12,984 bases of DNA. Origin: Bacteroidales bacterium. Lineage in GTDB: Bacteria; Bacteroidota; Bacteroidia; Bacteroidales; UBA932. The stretch is taken from positions 1-12,984 of the forward strand of contig JAFYZE010000140.1 of the NCBI GenBank assembly GCA_017548805.1. The letters run 5' to 3'. A program made the translations under genes and the position numbers. Under the pieces are notes generated by a model. The model made no database searches. It was given only the letters and a program-made list of their open reading frames with translations, and was not told the origin of the DNA. Positions 1 through 6,937 of the stretch are shown here, piece after piece. Each line of letters starts with the position of its first letter. Position 1 is the first letter of the stretch.

Positions 1-1
1 C

Positions 2-964
2 TCCCTGCTGGTCGCCGCGCGACGCGTCCTCGCGTCTTACGACGGGATGGACGGCCGCCTGTCCCAGCGCGGCGTCCGTGAGCACGATGCCATCGCCGAG
101 AGGATGTTCAAGCGCTATCCCGAGGTGTTCAAGGGCGACAAGAGGGTCCGCGCCTTCGGAAGTACGGTGCAGCGCTGCCTTATCAGCATGAACGCATTCA
201 CCACGTCGCTCGTCCGCCAAAATCCCAAGCTTTATTTCTATCTCGATACCGGCGAGAAGTTCATGGACTATCTCGACAATGAGCAGGGATGGCAGAGGAA
301 GACATCCGCGGCAATGAGAGCCGGTATGGAGGCTCTCCGGAACATCCCGGACGACACCCTTGGCGTATTGCCGCGCATATTCACCGACGTTCAGAAGGCA
401 CGCACTTTCGTGAAGAGTTCCCGCAAGCTTACCGAGGACCTCTGGAGCACCGCCGTCATCGCCGAGGACTTCGATATCGAAGACAATCTCTTCCGCTTTA
501 TGCCCTTCGATGCCTTGTACAAGCGTTGGGCCCAGAGCAATGTGATGCTCTATACCGGCCACTGCAACTCCGTCGAGTCCGGTGACGCCCGCGTGGAGAT
601 GGCCAAATCCTGTGTCGAGGACATCGTAGCCAAGGCCGACGAGTGCATCGCCACCGGTGCCTACGCCGCCGACCTGCGTTTCGGCCACGACTATCCCCTG
701 ATGGCCCTGGTGAGCTATCTCGGCATCGAGGGGGTGGGCGACCGCATCCCCGCCGACCAGATCTGCGACAAGTGGTTGGGCTTCTGGAACATCCATATGG
801 CCAGCAACCTCCAGATGATCTTCTATCGCAACAAGTCCGGAGACGTGCTCGTGAAGTTCCTCTATCAGGAGGAGGAGAAGCTTCTCCGCGGCCTGGAGCC
901 TTACTACGGCCCTTATTACAAGTGGGAGACCGTCAAGGCCAACCTCGAGGGATACAAACGTTAG
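2..964 (+). CDS. Histidine-acid phosphatase (phytase/MINPP-like), 5'-truncated by window edge
   Basis: The frame is open from base 2, so the N-terminus and the catalytic RHG motif lie outside the window; the first visible ATG (47) is internal. 320 codons are seen. Histidine-acid phosphatases hydrolyse phosphomonoesters, and the Bacteroidota members closest to this are MINPP/phytase-like enzymes acting in the periplasm or outer envelope on inositol phosphates. Supporting motifs are LSQRGVREHDAIAERM, where the G and R positions follow the RHG strand, the block AFGSTVQRCLISMNAF typical of the family, and RFGHDYPLMALVSYLGI, whose His-Asp at 686-691 matches the HD proton-donor motif (MINPPs often have HAE instead). 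The C-terminal part (HMASNLQMIFYR) fits the closing strand of the fold. Substrate is not proven by sequence. It runs in the same direction as the next gene, with a 108-bp gap that contains a hairpin. Confidence 0.8.
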   Translation, partial: SLLVAARRVLASYDGMDGRLSQRGVREHDAIAERMFKRYPEVFKGDKRVRAFGSTVQRCLISMNAFTTSLVRQNPKLYFYLDTGEKFMDYLDNEQGWQRKTSAAMRAGMEALRNIPDDTLGVLPRIFTDVQKARTFVKSSRKLTEDLWSTAVIAEDFDIEDNLFRFMPFDALYKRWAQSNVMLYTGHCNSVESGDARVEMAKSCVEDIVAKADECIATGAYAADLRFGHDYPLMALVSYLGIEGVGDRIPADQICDKWLGFWNIHMASNLQMIFYRNKSGDVLVKFLYQEEEKLLRGLEPYYGPYYKWETVKANLEGYKR

Positions 965-1017
965 AAATTTATTTTCCAGGGCTTTAAACCCGCGTGGGTA
1001 CATACTGTCTTAATAAT

Positions 1018-1047
1018 GTCCGGTGCGCTGAACGCCGGGCATTTTTT
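1018..1047 (+). terminator. Weak hairpin plus T tract: terminator of the phosphatase gene or leader attenuator
   Basis: GTCCGG (1018-1023) can pair with CCGGGC (1035-1040) as six pairs including one G-U. An 11-base loop separates the arms and a run of six T follows (1042-1047). It lies only 25 bases before the start of the next gene, leaving little room for a promoter after it. It may therefore end the phosphatase transcript, or sit in the leader of the next gene. I see no convincing TAnnTTTG promoter in 965-1072. Confidence 0.4.
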
Positions 1048-1072
1048 AAGGAAATATCAAACTCACGTTATC

Positions 1073-1708
1073 ATGAAAAAGTTATTGGTTATTGTTTTGG
1101 CTGCGCTTCCGTTCATCGCCTATGCGCAGATGCCCGGAATGCCCGGCGGAATGCAGATGCCCGGCATGCAGGATCTTCCCGAGGAGACCATAGTCGCAGA
1201 GACCCAGAGCATGGTCGCCGAATACGCCCTCAATGAGGATCAGGCCGCTCAGCTCCTCGAACTCAACAAGAAGTATCTTGGCAAGGTTTCTTATCCCGTC
1301 ATCCTCCCTCCCGAGGCTGAGGAGGCCATGAAGAACCTCGCTGCCAACCGTCCTGAAGGCGGCGCCGGCGGATTCAACATGGGCAACATGTCCCAGGAGG
1401 ACCGCGACCAGATGATGTCCAGGATGAACGAGATGCAGGACAGGATGGCCCAGATCGAGGACAACCAGGCCGCTTATGAGGCCGGTCTCAAGAGCATCCT
1501 CGACAAGAAGCAGATGAAGAAATGGAACAAGGGCAAGAAGCATTACCAGAAGGAGCAGCAGCTCCAGATGGAGCGCCAGTTCGGCGGCATGGGCGGCTTC
1601 GGCGGCGGTATGCCCGGCGGCGGCATGGGTGGCTTCGGCGGTGGAATGCCCGGTGGCGGCTTCCCTGGCGGCGGCGGATTCCCCGGAGGCGGTGGTTTCG
1701 GCTTCTAG
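1073..1708 (+). CDS. Exported Met/Gly-rich Spy/DUF4890-like protein
   Basis: 211 residues. The ATG at 1073 is chosen because it begins a clean signal peptide (MKKLLVIVLAALPFIAYA, cleavage before Q19); earlier in-frame starts would add a charged extension. Residues 19-33 are a Met/Pro/Gly cluster. Residues 38-160 look helical: a segment with ALNEDQAAQLLELNKKY is followed after a Met-rich stretch by YEAGLKSILDKKQMKKW. This 'x-L-t-x-x-Q ... L-x-x-I-L-x-x-x-Q-x-x-x-W' pattern is seen in Spy/CpxP-like and DUF4890 proteins, which in other bacteria act as periplasmic chaperone or stress proteins. Residues 171-211 are a low-complexity Gly/Met/Phe tail with an internal duplication. About 21 methionines in 211 residues is unusual. 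It is followed by a strong terminator and is probably monocistronic. The family assignment is by pattern only. Confidence 0.75.
   Translation: MKKLLVIVLAALPFIAYAQMPGMPGGMQMPGMQDLPEETIVAETQSMVAEYALNEDQAAQLLELNKKYLGKVSYPVILPPEAEEAMKNLAANRPEGGAGGFNMGNMSQEDRDQMMSRMNEMQDRMAQIEDNQAAYEAGLKSILDKKQMKKWNKGKKHYQKEQQLQMERQFGGMGGFGGGMPGGGMGGFGGGMPGGGFPGGGGFPGGGGFGF
1583..1705 (+). repeat. Gly/Met/Phe-rich tail repeats within the Spy-like gene
   Basis: This stretch encodes residues 171-211. A 12-residue unit GGMGGFGGGMPG occurs twice in a row (36 bp each, 1583-1654), then degenerates to GGFPGGGG-type units. The two DNA copies differ at several third codon positions, so the repeat is not a recent exact duplication. 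Confidence 0.85.
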
Positions 1709-1750
1709 CATTCAATATACAAGGGTTATAAGGTTAATGGTTTAGATCGT

Positions 1751-1788
1751 GTGATGCAGCCTGGAAACGGGCTGCATCACTTTTTTTT
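1751..1788 (+). terminator. Strong intrinsic terminator
   Basis: GTGATGCAGCC (1751-1761) is perfectly complementary to GGCTGCATCAC (1770-1780). The 11-bp stem has an 8-base loop and is followed directly by eight T (1781-1788). It ends the Spy-like gene transcript and separates it from the operon that begins at 1846. Confidence 0.93.
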
Positions 1789-1820
1789 GTTGCACGGCGA
1801 GGAAAAAAGGACTATCTTTG
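1788..1820 (+). promoter_or_regulatory. Bacteroidota-type promoter for the four-gene operon
   Basis: TATCTTTG at 1813-1820 matches the Bacteroidota primary sigma -7 consensus TAnnTTTG. TGTTG (1788-1792) is a fair -33 element, 20 bases upstream. The expected transcript start is near 1827, giving a leader of roughly 19 bases before the ATG at 1846. The position right after the terminator supports it. Confidence 0.75.
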
Positions 1821-1845
1821 TTCAAATATCCTTTTTCTTTAGATT

Positions 1846-3375
1846 ATGCTAAGAAGATTCAGAGTAGGGGTTCCGGGTGCCCTGCTGGTTCTCCTTGCCA
1901 TGCTGTGCGGCTGCACGGGCATGGTGGAAGATGAGCTGGCTGAAACCCACGCCAAGCTGAAAGCGCTCCAGGAACTGGTCGCTTCAGTCAACAAGGATCT
2001 GACGACCTTGGACCTGATTGTTTCCAAACTGGACGACAGCCACACCATCGAGCCTGGTTCGCTGAAAGAGACCGAAGACGGTTATGAGATCTCTTTCAGG
2101 GACGGCAAGAAGATTTTCATTCCCTACGGCAAAGACGGTAAAGACGGCCGGACCCTCATCCCGGTCGGCGTACGTTCTGACGAAGACAGTCTGTATTACT
2201 GGACTGTCGACGGAGAATGGTACCTGGATGCTGAGGGGAACAAGATGCGCGCAGGAGCCACCGACGGAGTCGATGGCGTAGACGGTATCGTACCGCAGAT
2301 CAAGGTGGAAGACGGTTTCTGGTGGATCTCCTATGACGAAGGCCAGAACTTCGACAAGCTTGTAAGCTGCGAAGAAATGGACGGCGTAGGCGTCTTCTCG
2401 GGCGTCGACGTTTCCGATTCCACCAAGATGGTACTGAAACTCCTGGACGGAACATCGATCGATATTCCCCGCCTGGCATCGCTGAAGGTCTCTTTCGCCG
2501 GCCCGGTGATGGACACGGTCCTGATAGCGGCCGGCGAGCTGTTGCCGATACCGTACGAAGTGTCGGTTGAGGGCGCTGACGCCGGGTCGCTTATAGTCAC
2601 GGCCGGAACGGACGGCGTCTATTCCTCCAGGCTGGTGGAAGGCTCCGGGCCCGGAAAGGGCGTCGCGCTTGTACAAGCGCCGGCGGTATTCTCCGAAGGG
2701 TACATCCTTCTCTCGGCCGTCTGCGACGGCTATTCCGACATCAAGATGATATCGTTCAAGGAAAGGAAGGTCACTCCCGCTGCAGATACGGTCACCGTCC
2801 GCATGGGCAGCGGCAGCGACACGGTGAAAGTGGCCTTCTCGGCCAATTTCGAATTCACGGTCTCATGGAGTGAGGATTGGCTGAAGATGGCACAGGATAC
2901 CGTGTCCCGGGACACACTGATCTTCATTTCCACTCCCAACACCTCCGATACGATCAGAACCTGTACGGTCAAGGTCTCTCCGAAGGACAATCCCAATTTC
3001 GTCTGCAAAACCTTCGTTGTGATGCAGGCAACGGATGCTGTGACAGCAGTATCATATAGTGTCAATCCTGATTCTGACGAAGGTTTCACGTACAGCTTTA
3101 CTGAACTCCATAAACCTGTCGTCAATGCTCCTGCCGCAGGCGGCGAAACCATTATTTGGATAAATACAAGTCAAGACGTCAGCATTACCGGTGAGAGTAT
3201 CCCTGACTGGATAGAAGCCAAAGTTACCACCCATGAGGGCTTCTCTGAACTCAGCATTAAAGTCGTAGCAAACGAAACGGAAACTGAACGTCGGGCTGAG
3301 GTCCCCTTAATGATAGGGAAATCTGTGGTCACAATCACAGTCAATCAGTTTGCGGCTTCAGGAAAAGGAGAATAA
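1846..3375 (+). CDS. DUF4988 lipoprotein with two BACON-like domains
   Basis: 509 residues, first gene of the operon. The signal peptide ends in a lipobox (AMLCGC, lipidated Cys23), so it should be a membrane-anchored, probably surface-exposed lipoprotein. Residues 26-62 are a predicted coiled coil. Residues 66-208 match DUF4988: a GYEISFRDGKKIFIPYG strand, a GKDGKDG turn, LYYWTVDGEWYLDAEGNK, GVDGVDG, and FWWISYDEGQNF. Residues 212-308 form an Ig-like beta domain. Residues 312-396 are a BACON-like domain, with FEFTVSWSEDWLKM as the typical strand-W-L pattern. Residues 424-503 form a second BACON-like domain. DUF4988 is found at the N-terminus of Bacteroidota surface glycan-active proteins, and BACON domains often occur in carbohydrate-related or surface proteins. 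No catalytic domain is seen, so it looks like a binding or structural subunit. The next gene encodes a shorter paralogue. Confidence 0.85.
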   Translation: MLRRFRVGVPGALLVLLAMLCGCTGMVEDELAETHAKLKALQELVASVNKDLTTLDLIVSKLDDSHTIEPGSLKETEDGYEISFRDGKKIFIPYGKDGKDGRTLIPVGVRSDEDSLYYWTVDGEWYLDAEGNKMRAGATDGVDGVDGIVPQIKVEDGFWWISYDEGQNFDKLVSCEEMDGVGVFSGVDVSDSTKMVLKLLDGTSIDIPRLASLKVSFAGPVMDTVLIAAGELLPIPYEVSVEGADAGSLIVTAGTDGVYSSRLVEGSGPGKGVALVQAPAVFSEGYILLSAVCDGYSDIKMISFKERKVTPAADTVTVRMGSGSDTVKVAFSANFEFTVSWSEDWLKMAQDTVSRDTLIFISTPNTSDTIRTCTVKVSPKDNPNFVCKTFVVMQATDAVTAVSYSVNPDSDEGFTYSFTELHKPVVNAPAAGGETIIWINTSQDVSITGESIPDWIEAKVTTHEGFSELSIKVVANETETERRAEVPLMIGKSVVTITVNQFAASGKGE

Positions 3376-3395
3376 TCATCAAACAGGAAAACATA

Positions 3396-4385
3396 ATGAA
3401 AATGAAAAGATATATCGTAGCAGGCATCATGGTGGCCGCCCTTATGGCGAGCGGCTGCGGAAAGTTCGTCAGGGACGAGCTGATCACCATGCAGAATGAA
3501 ATCGACCTCATATACCGTCAGGTCGAGGAGATGAACAAGGGCCTTGCAACCCTTCAGGAGATCATCACAGAGATGGCCAACAAAGGCTATATTGTCAATG
3601 TCGAAGAGTATCAGGACGAAGAGCGCGGCGGATATACGCTGTATTTCCGCACCGTCACTCCTGACGGGATAGTGGATGACAGTGTGTCCATTACCCTCTT
3701 CAGCGGCGTTGACGGTAAGGACGGCAAGGATGCTGATCCTTTCGTTATCGGCGCCAAACTTGACGAGGAAGACGGCCGCTGGTACTGGTACGACGTCCAG
3801 GCGGACGACTGGATGTACGCCCTGGACGGCAGCCGTTTCCTCGTGGACGGCAAGGACGGAGAGAACGGCAAGACTCCGAAGCTTGATATCCAGGAAGGCT
3901 ACTGGGTCATCTCCTGGGATGGAGGCGAGACTTGGGAGACCACTGCGTGGAAAGCCAAGGGCGACAACGCCAAGGAGATATTCTCCAAAATCAACATCCT
4001 GGAAGACCGTGTCGAGCTTACGCTCGCAGCGGACACCACCACTGTGATCACCCTGCCGCGTTTCATGGACCTCGATCTCACCCTTTCCGTTAACGGAAGC
4101 GCCCTCGCCGACACCGCCGCCGTCGCCATCGCTCCTGGCGACACGGTATCCATCGCTTACACCGTGACAGGTACCGCCGCCGACAAGGCCATGGTGGTCG
4201 CCGGCACGGACGGCCGTTTCAAGACGGCCCTTCGCCGCACCTCGGCTACTGCGGGCTTCGTGGACGTCATCTGTCCCGCGGTCTTCCCCGAGAACGGCTA
4301 TATCTATGTGACCGTCAACGACGGCAACGGCCGTTCGAAGGTGCGTGTCGTCAATTTCGCGAAGCGCGAAGAATCCGGCGAATAA
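3396..4385 (+). CDS. DUF4988 lipoprotein, short paralogue without BACON domains
   Basis: 329 residues, starting 20 bases after the previous stop. A second in-frame ATG at 3402 is an equally plausible start. The lipobox is MASGC (Cys21). Residues 25-62 form a coiled coil, as in the upstream gene. DUF4988 spans about 66-220 and includes the SGVDGKDGKD turn, GRWYWYDVQADDWMYALDG, VDGKDGENGKTPKLDI and YWVISWDGGETW. The Ig-like domain at 224-322 aligns with residues 212-308 of the paralogue: VVAGTDGRFKTALRR against IVTAGTDGVYSSRLVEG, and PAVFPENGYIYVTVNDG against PAVFSEGYILLSAVCDG. The protein stops where the paralogue continues into its BACON domains. The pair therefore looks like a tandem duplication followed by gain or loss of the C-terminal region. 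No enzyme motif is seen. A surface-displayed structural or binding role is inferred. Confidence 0.85.
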   Translation: MKMKRYIVAGIMVAALMASGCGKFVRDELITMQNEIDLIYRQVEEMNKGLATLQEIITEMANKGYIVNVEEYQDEERGGYTLYFRTVTPDGIVDDSVSITLFSGVDGKDGKDADPFVIGAKLDEEDGRWYWYDVQADDWMYALDGSRFLVDGKDGENGKTPKLDIQEGYWVISWDGGETWETTAWKAKGDNAKEIFSKINILEDRVELTLAADTTTVITLPRFMDLDLTLSVNGSALADTAAVAIAPGDTVSIAYTVTGTAADKAMVVAGTDGRFKTALRRTSATAGFVDVICPAVFPENGYIYVTVNDGNGRSKVRVVNFAKREESGE

Positions 4386-4398
4386 TGGAGGGCGCGAG

Positions 4399-4965
4399 AT
4401 GAAAAGACTGTTACTCATAGGAGTTCTGGGACTGATCCTGCCCCTGACCTCCGCCGCCCAGATATGGACCGTCCAGACCAATGTCCTGGACTGGGCCGCC
4501 CTCGGCACCGTCAACGCCGAGGTGGGGCTGTCCGTATCGCAGCATTTCTCCCTGGTCGCCGGCGGCCGCTACAATCCATGGGAGTTCACCACCCACGATC
4601 CCGAGGCCATCGTCCGCAACCAGCAGCAGACCGCGTACCTCGGAGTCCGCTACTGGCCCTGGTATGTCAATTCCGGGTTCTGGATCGCCGCCAAGGCGCA
4701 GTACATGCATTCCTTCTCCAATACCGGCATCTGGAGGGCCGCACTCAAGGAGGGCCGGAACGGCTTCGGAGGCGGCTTGTCCGCCGGCTACACCTTCATG
4801 CTCTCCAAGCACTTCAACCTTGAGCTCGGTGTCGGAGGATGGGCAGGAGTGTTCAAGGAATACGGGTTCTACAGCAGCCCGGAAAAGAATTTCGTCAGGG
4901 AGGAGGGCCGCAAGAAGTTCATCTATCCCGACCAGGTTTCACTCAGCTTCGTATACGTTTTCTAG
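4399..4965 (+). CDS. DUF3575 outer-membrane beta-barrel-type protein
   Basis: 188 residues. The ATG at 4399 is preferred over earlier in-frame starts because it opens a type I signal peptide (MKRLLLIGVLGLILPLTSAA, mature start near AQIW). It is also preceded by GGAGG (4387-4391) at good spacing and avoids overlap with the previous gene. The mature part is mainly amphipathic beta strands and ends VSLSFVYVF, with the terminal aromatic residue usual for outer-membrane barrels. Family marks are QTNVLDWAALGTVNAEVG, RYNPWEF, LGVRYWPWYVNSGFW and GGGLSAGYTFMLSKHFNLELGVGGW, matching DUF3575. In Bacteroidota, DUF3575 genes are often next to OmpA-like genes in fimbrillin (Mfa/Fim-type) loci, and that neighbour is present here. 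It is likely an outer-membrane platform or assembly protein; its exact role is not known to me. Confidence 0.85.
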   Translation: MKRLLLIGVLGLILPLTSAAQIWTVQTNVLDWAALGTVNAEVGLSVSQHFSLVAGGRYNPWEFTTHDPEAIVRNQQQTAYLGVRYWPWYVNSGFWIAAKAQYMHSFSNTGIWRAALKEGRNGFGGGLSAGYTFMLSKHFNLELGVGGWAGVFKEYGFYSSPEKNFVREEGRKKFIYPDQVSLSFVYVF

Positions 4966-6933
4966 ATGAAAGTCAAGACAGCAGTTATCATAGCAGCCCT
5001 GGCGGGCCTGGCGATGGCGCACTCGTGCGGCTCGCAGAGGAAGCTCGCCGCCATCAGGAGCGGAGACCCCGCGGCCTCGCTCGTCCTTGGAAAGGACGTG
5101 TATGTCCCGGAGGTCAAGCAGGTGCAGACCATGCGCGACACCCTTCGCATCAAGGATGACGACGGTCGCGAACTGATGATCATGAAGGCCTTCCGCGACG
5201 AGGAGACCGGCGACATGGTGGCGACCGAGACCCTCGACGCGGCCATGGTTACCGCGCGCTTCCGCAACATCGCGGAGCGCCACGGCAAGGTCGACCTCGC
5301 ATTCCAGATCATAGTACCGGCAGCCATGCAGGACAGCAAGTGGCAGCTCCGCTTCTATCCCGACATGTACATGCTGGGCGACGTGGAGCGCCTGGAGCCA
5401 GTGATCATCACCGGCAACGGCTACCGCAAGGCCCAGCTCAGGGGCTACCAGCAGTATGAGCGCTTCCTGTCCCGCATCGTCGAGGACTCGACGCGTTTCG
5501 TCAATATGAGGGCGCTGGAGATATTCCTCCGCCGCAATATCCCCCAGCTGTACGCCTTCAAGACGGACAGCACCTTCGTGTCGGACGAGCAGTTCTACAC
5601 GATGTACGGCGTGTCCGAGCGCGAAGCGGTGGAGCACTACACCAACCAGATCGCCCGCAGCATGAACGAGCGCCGCAAGGAAAAGATGGACGAGATGTAC
5701 GCCAAGTACGTCAAGGTCCCTATCGTGACCGAAGGCATCCGTCTGGACACCGTCGTGGTGGACAAGAAGGGCGATTTCATCTACAATTATGTCCAGACCA
5801 TCGCGACCCGCCCGCGCCTGCGCAAGGTGGATATCGTCCTTTCGGGCGACATCTACGAGCAGGACAGGAAGCTCTATGAGATACCGGAGAGCGATCCGCT
5901 GACGTTCTACATCAGCTCCGTGTCCGGCCTTACGGACCAGACGGAGCGCTACATGACCAAGGTCATCGAACGCCATGCAGATGCCAACACCACGAGCAAC
6001 ATCGACTTCAAGGTGGGCAAGAGCAATATCGACCTGGAGCTTGGCAACAACCGCCGCGAGCTCGGGCGGATACGCCGCACGCTCGCGGCCCTGCTCGAGA
6101 ACGAGACTTACCTGCTCGACTCCATCATCGTCACGGCCTATGCTTCGCCGGAGGGGCGCGAGAGCTTCAACATGAGGCTCTCCAAAGCCCGCAGCGAGTC
6201 CATCTCACGCTATCTCGATGAGCAGATCAAGGCGCTGCAGGATTCGCTGGACCGTACGGTCCGCTATGACGAATCCGGCCGCCGCGTCCGCGCCGAGCGT
6301 GTCCGCATCCCGTTCCTGAGCCGCTACCGCGGCGAGAACTGGGACCGCCTGGACATCCTCGTGGACGCTGATGATTACCTTACCGAGGGCGACAAGTCGC
6401 GGTATGAGCTCCTGCACCGCGTACCCGACCTGGACGGCAGGGAAGCCCTGCTGGGTCGGGAGCGCTTCTATCCCTACCTGAGGGATGAGCTCTATCCCAA
6501 GCTGAGATCGGTCGCGTTCGATTTCCACATGCACCGCAAGGACATGGTCAAGGACACCATCCACACCACGGTCCTCGACTCCACCTACATGCGCGGAGTC
6601 AACGCCCTGCTGAACATGGATTACGATGCTGCCCTGGCATTGTTGAGGCCTTATGAGGACTTCAACACCGCCATCGCCTACATGGGTCTGGACCGCGACT
6701 GGAGCGCCATGGACATCCTCTCGAAGATGTATCCTTCCGCTTCGGTGAACTACCTCATTGCCATCCTCAACGCCAGGATGGGCAATGAGGAGGAAGCCGT
6801 CGAGCGCTACTTGCGCGCCTGCGGCCAGGATCCTTCATTCGTACACAGGGGCAACCTCGATCCGGAGATTTCCTACCTGATCAAGGCCTACAACCTGAAT
6901 GAAGACAACGGCGATGTTCCGCCGGATATTTAG
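4966..6933 (+). CDS. OmpA-like / TPR-tail envelope lipoprotein of fimbrial-locus type
   Basis: 655 residues. The ATG directly follows the previous stop (TAGATG, no gap), so translation is probably coupled. The signal peptide ends AMAHSC; Cys21 is a likely lipidation site, though His at -2 is atypical. Residues 25-310 are an uncharacterised region. Residues 344-467 form an OmpA-like domain containing AYASPEGRESFNMRLSKARS and closing with ENWDRLDILV. Asn402 and Arg409 fall at conserved OmpA positions. The Asp that contacts peptidoglycan in OmpA (TDxxG) is replaced by Ser in YASPEG. Residues 535-645 are helical with a TPR-like pattern (MDYDAALALLRPYEDFNTAIAYM, NEEEAVERYLRACGQDPSF). OmpA-like proteins with SPEG motifs accompany DUF3575 genes in Bacteroidota fimbrial loci. 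It probably anchors a surface assembly in the periplasm or outer membrane. The gene ends 4 bases from the convergent DUF1349 gene, with no terminator visible. Confidence 0.83.
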   Translation: MKVKTAVIIAALAGLAMAHSCGSQRKLAAIRSGDPAASLVLGKDVYVPEVKQVQTMRDTLRIKDDDGRELMIMKAFRDEETGDMVATETLDAAMVTARFRNIAERHGKVDLAFQIIVPAAMQDSKWQLRFYPDMYMLGDVERLEPVIITGNGYRKAQLRGYQQYERFLSRIVEDSTRFVNMRALEIFLRRNIPQLYAFKTDSTFVSDEQFYTMYGVSEREAVEHYTNQIARSMNERRKEKMDEMYAKYVKVPIVTEGIRLDTVVVDKKGDFIYNYVQTIATRPRLRKVDIVLSGDIYEQDRKLYEIPESDPLTFYISSVSGLTDQTERYMTKVIERHADANTTSNIDFKVGKSNIDLELGNNRRELGRIRRTLAALLENETYLLDSIIVTAYASPEGRESFNMRLSKARSESISRYLDEQIKALQDSLDRTVRYDESGRRVRAERVRIPFLSRYRGENWDRLDILVDADDYLTEGDKSRYELLHRVPDLDGREALLGRERFYPYLRDELYPKLRSVAFDFHMHRKDMVKDTIHTTVLDSTYMRGVNALLNMDYDAALALLRPYEDFNTAIAYMGLDRDWSAMDILSKMYPSASVNYLIAILNARMGNEEEAVERYLRACGQDPSFVHRGNLDPEISYLIKAYNLNEDNGDVPPDI

Positions 6934-6937
6934 GATT

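Noticed and set aside
979..999. Short inverted repeats (GGGCTTTAAACCC and ACCCGCGTGGGT)
   Set aside because: The stems are only 3-5 bp, overlap each other and have no T tract. They are not distinguishable from chance.
1082..1711. Long minus-strand open frame opposite the Spy-like gene (209 codons)
   Set aside because: It is a mirror of the codon bias and Gly-rich repeat of the plus-strand gene. Its product is a His/Leu/Ala-rich low-complexity string with no signal or domain.
2120..2290. GKDGKDG and GVDGVDG motifs as a collagen-like repeat
   Set aside because: These are isolated turns that belong to the DUF4988 pattern and occur at matching places in the paralogue. They do not form a continuous Gly-X-Y tract.
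3345..4514. Minus-strand open frame of 389 codons
   Set aside because: It lies antisense to the second DUF4988 gene and the start of the DUF3575 gene. The product has no recognisable domain, while the plus strand has clear lipoprotein and family signatures.
4939..5976. Minus-strand open frame of 345 codons
   Set aside because: It is antisense to the OmpA-like gene, has no domain or start context, and arises from GC-rich codon use in the real gene.
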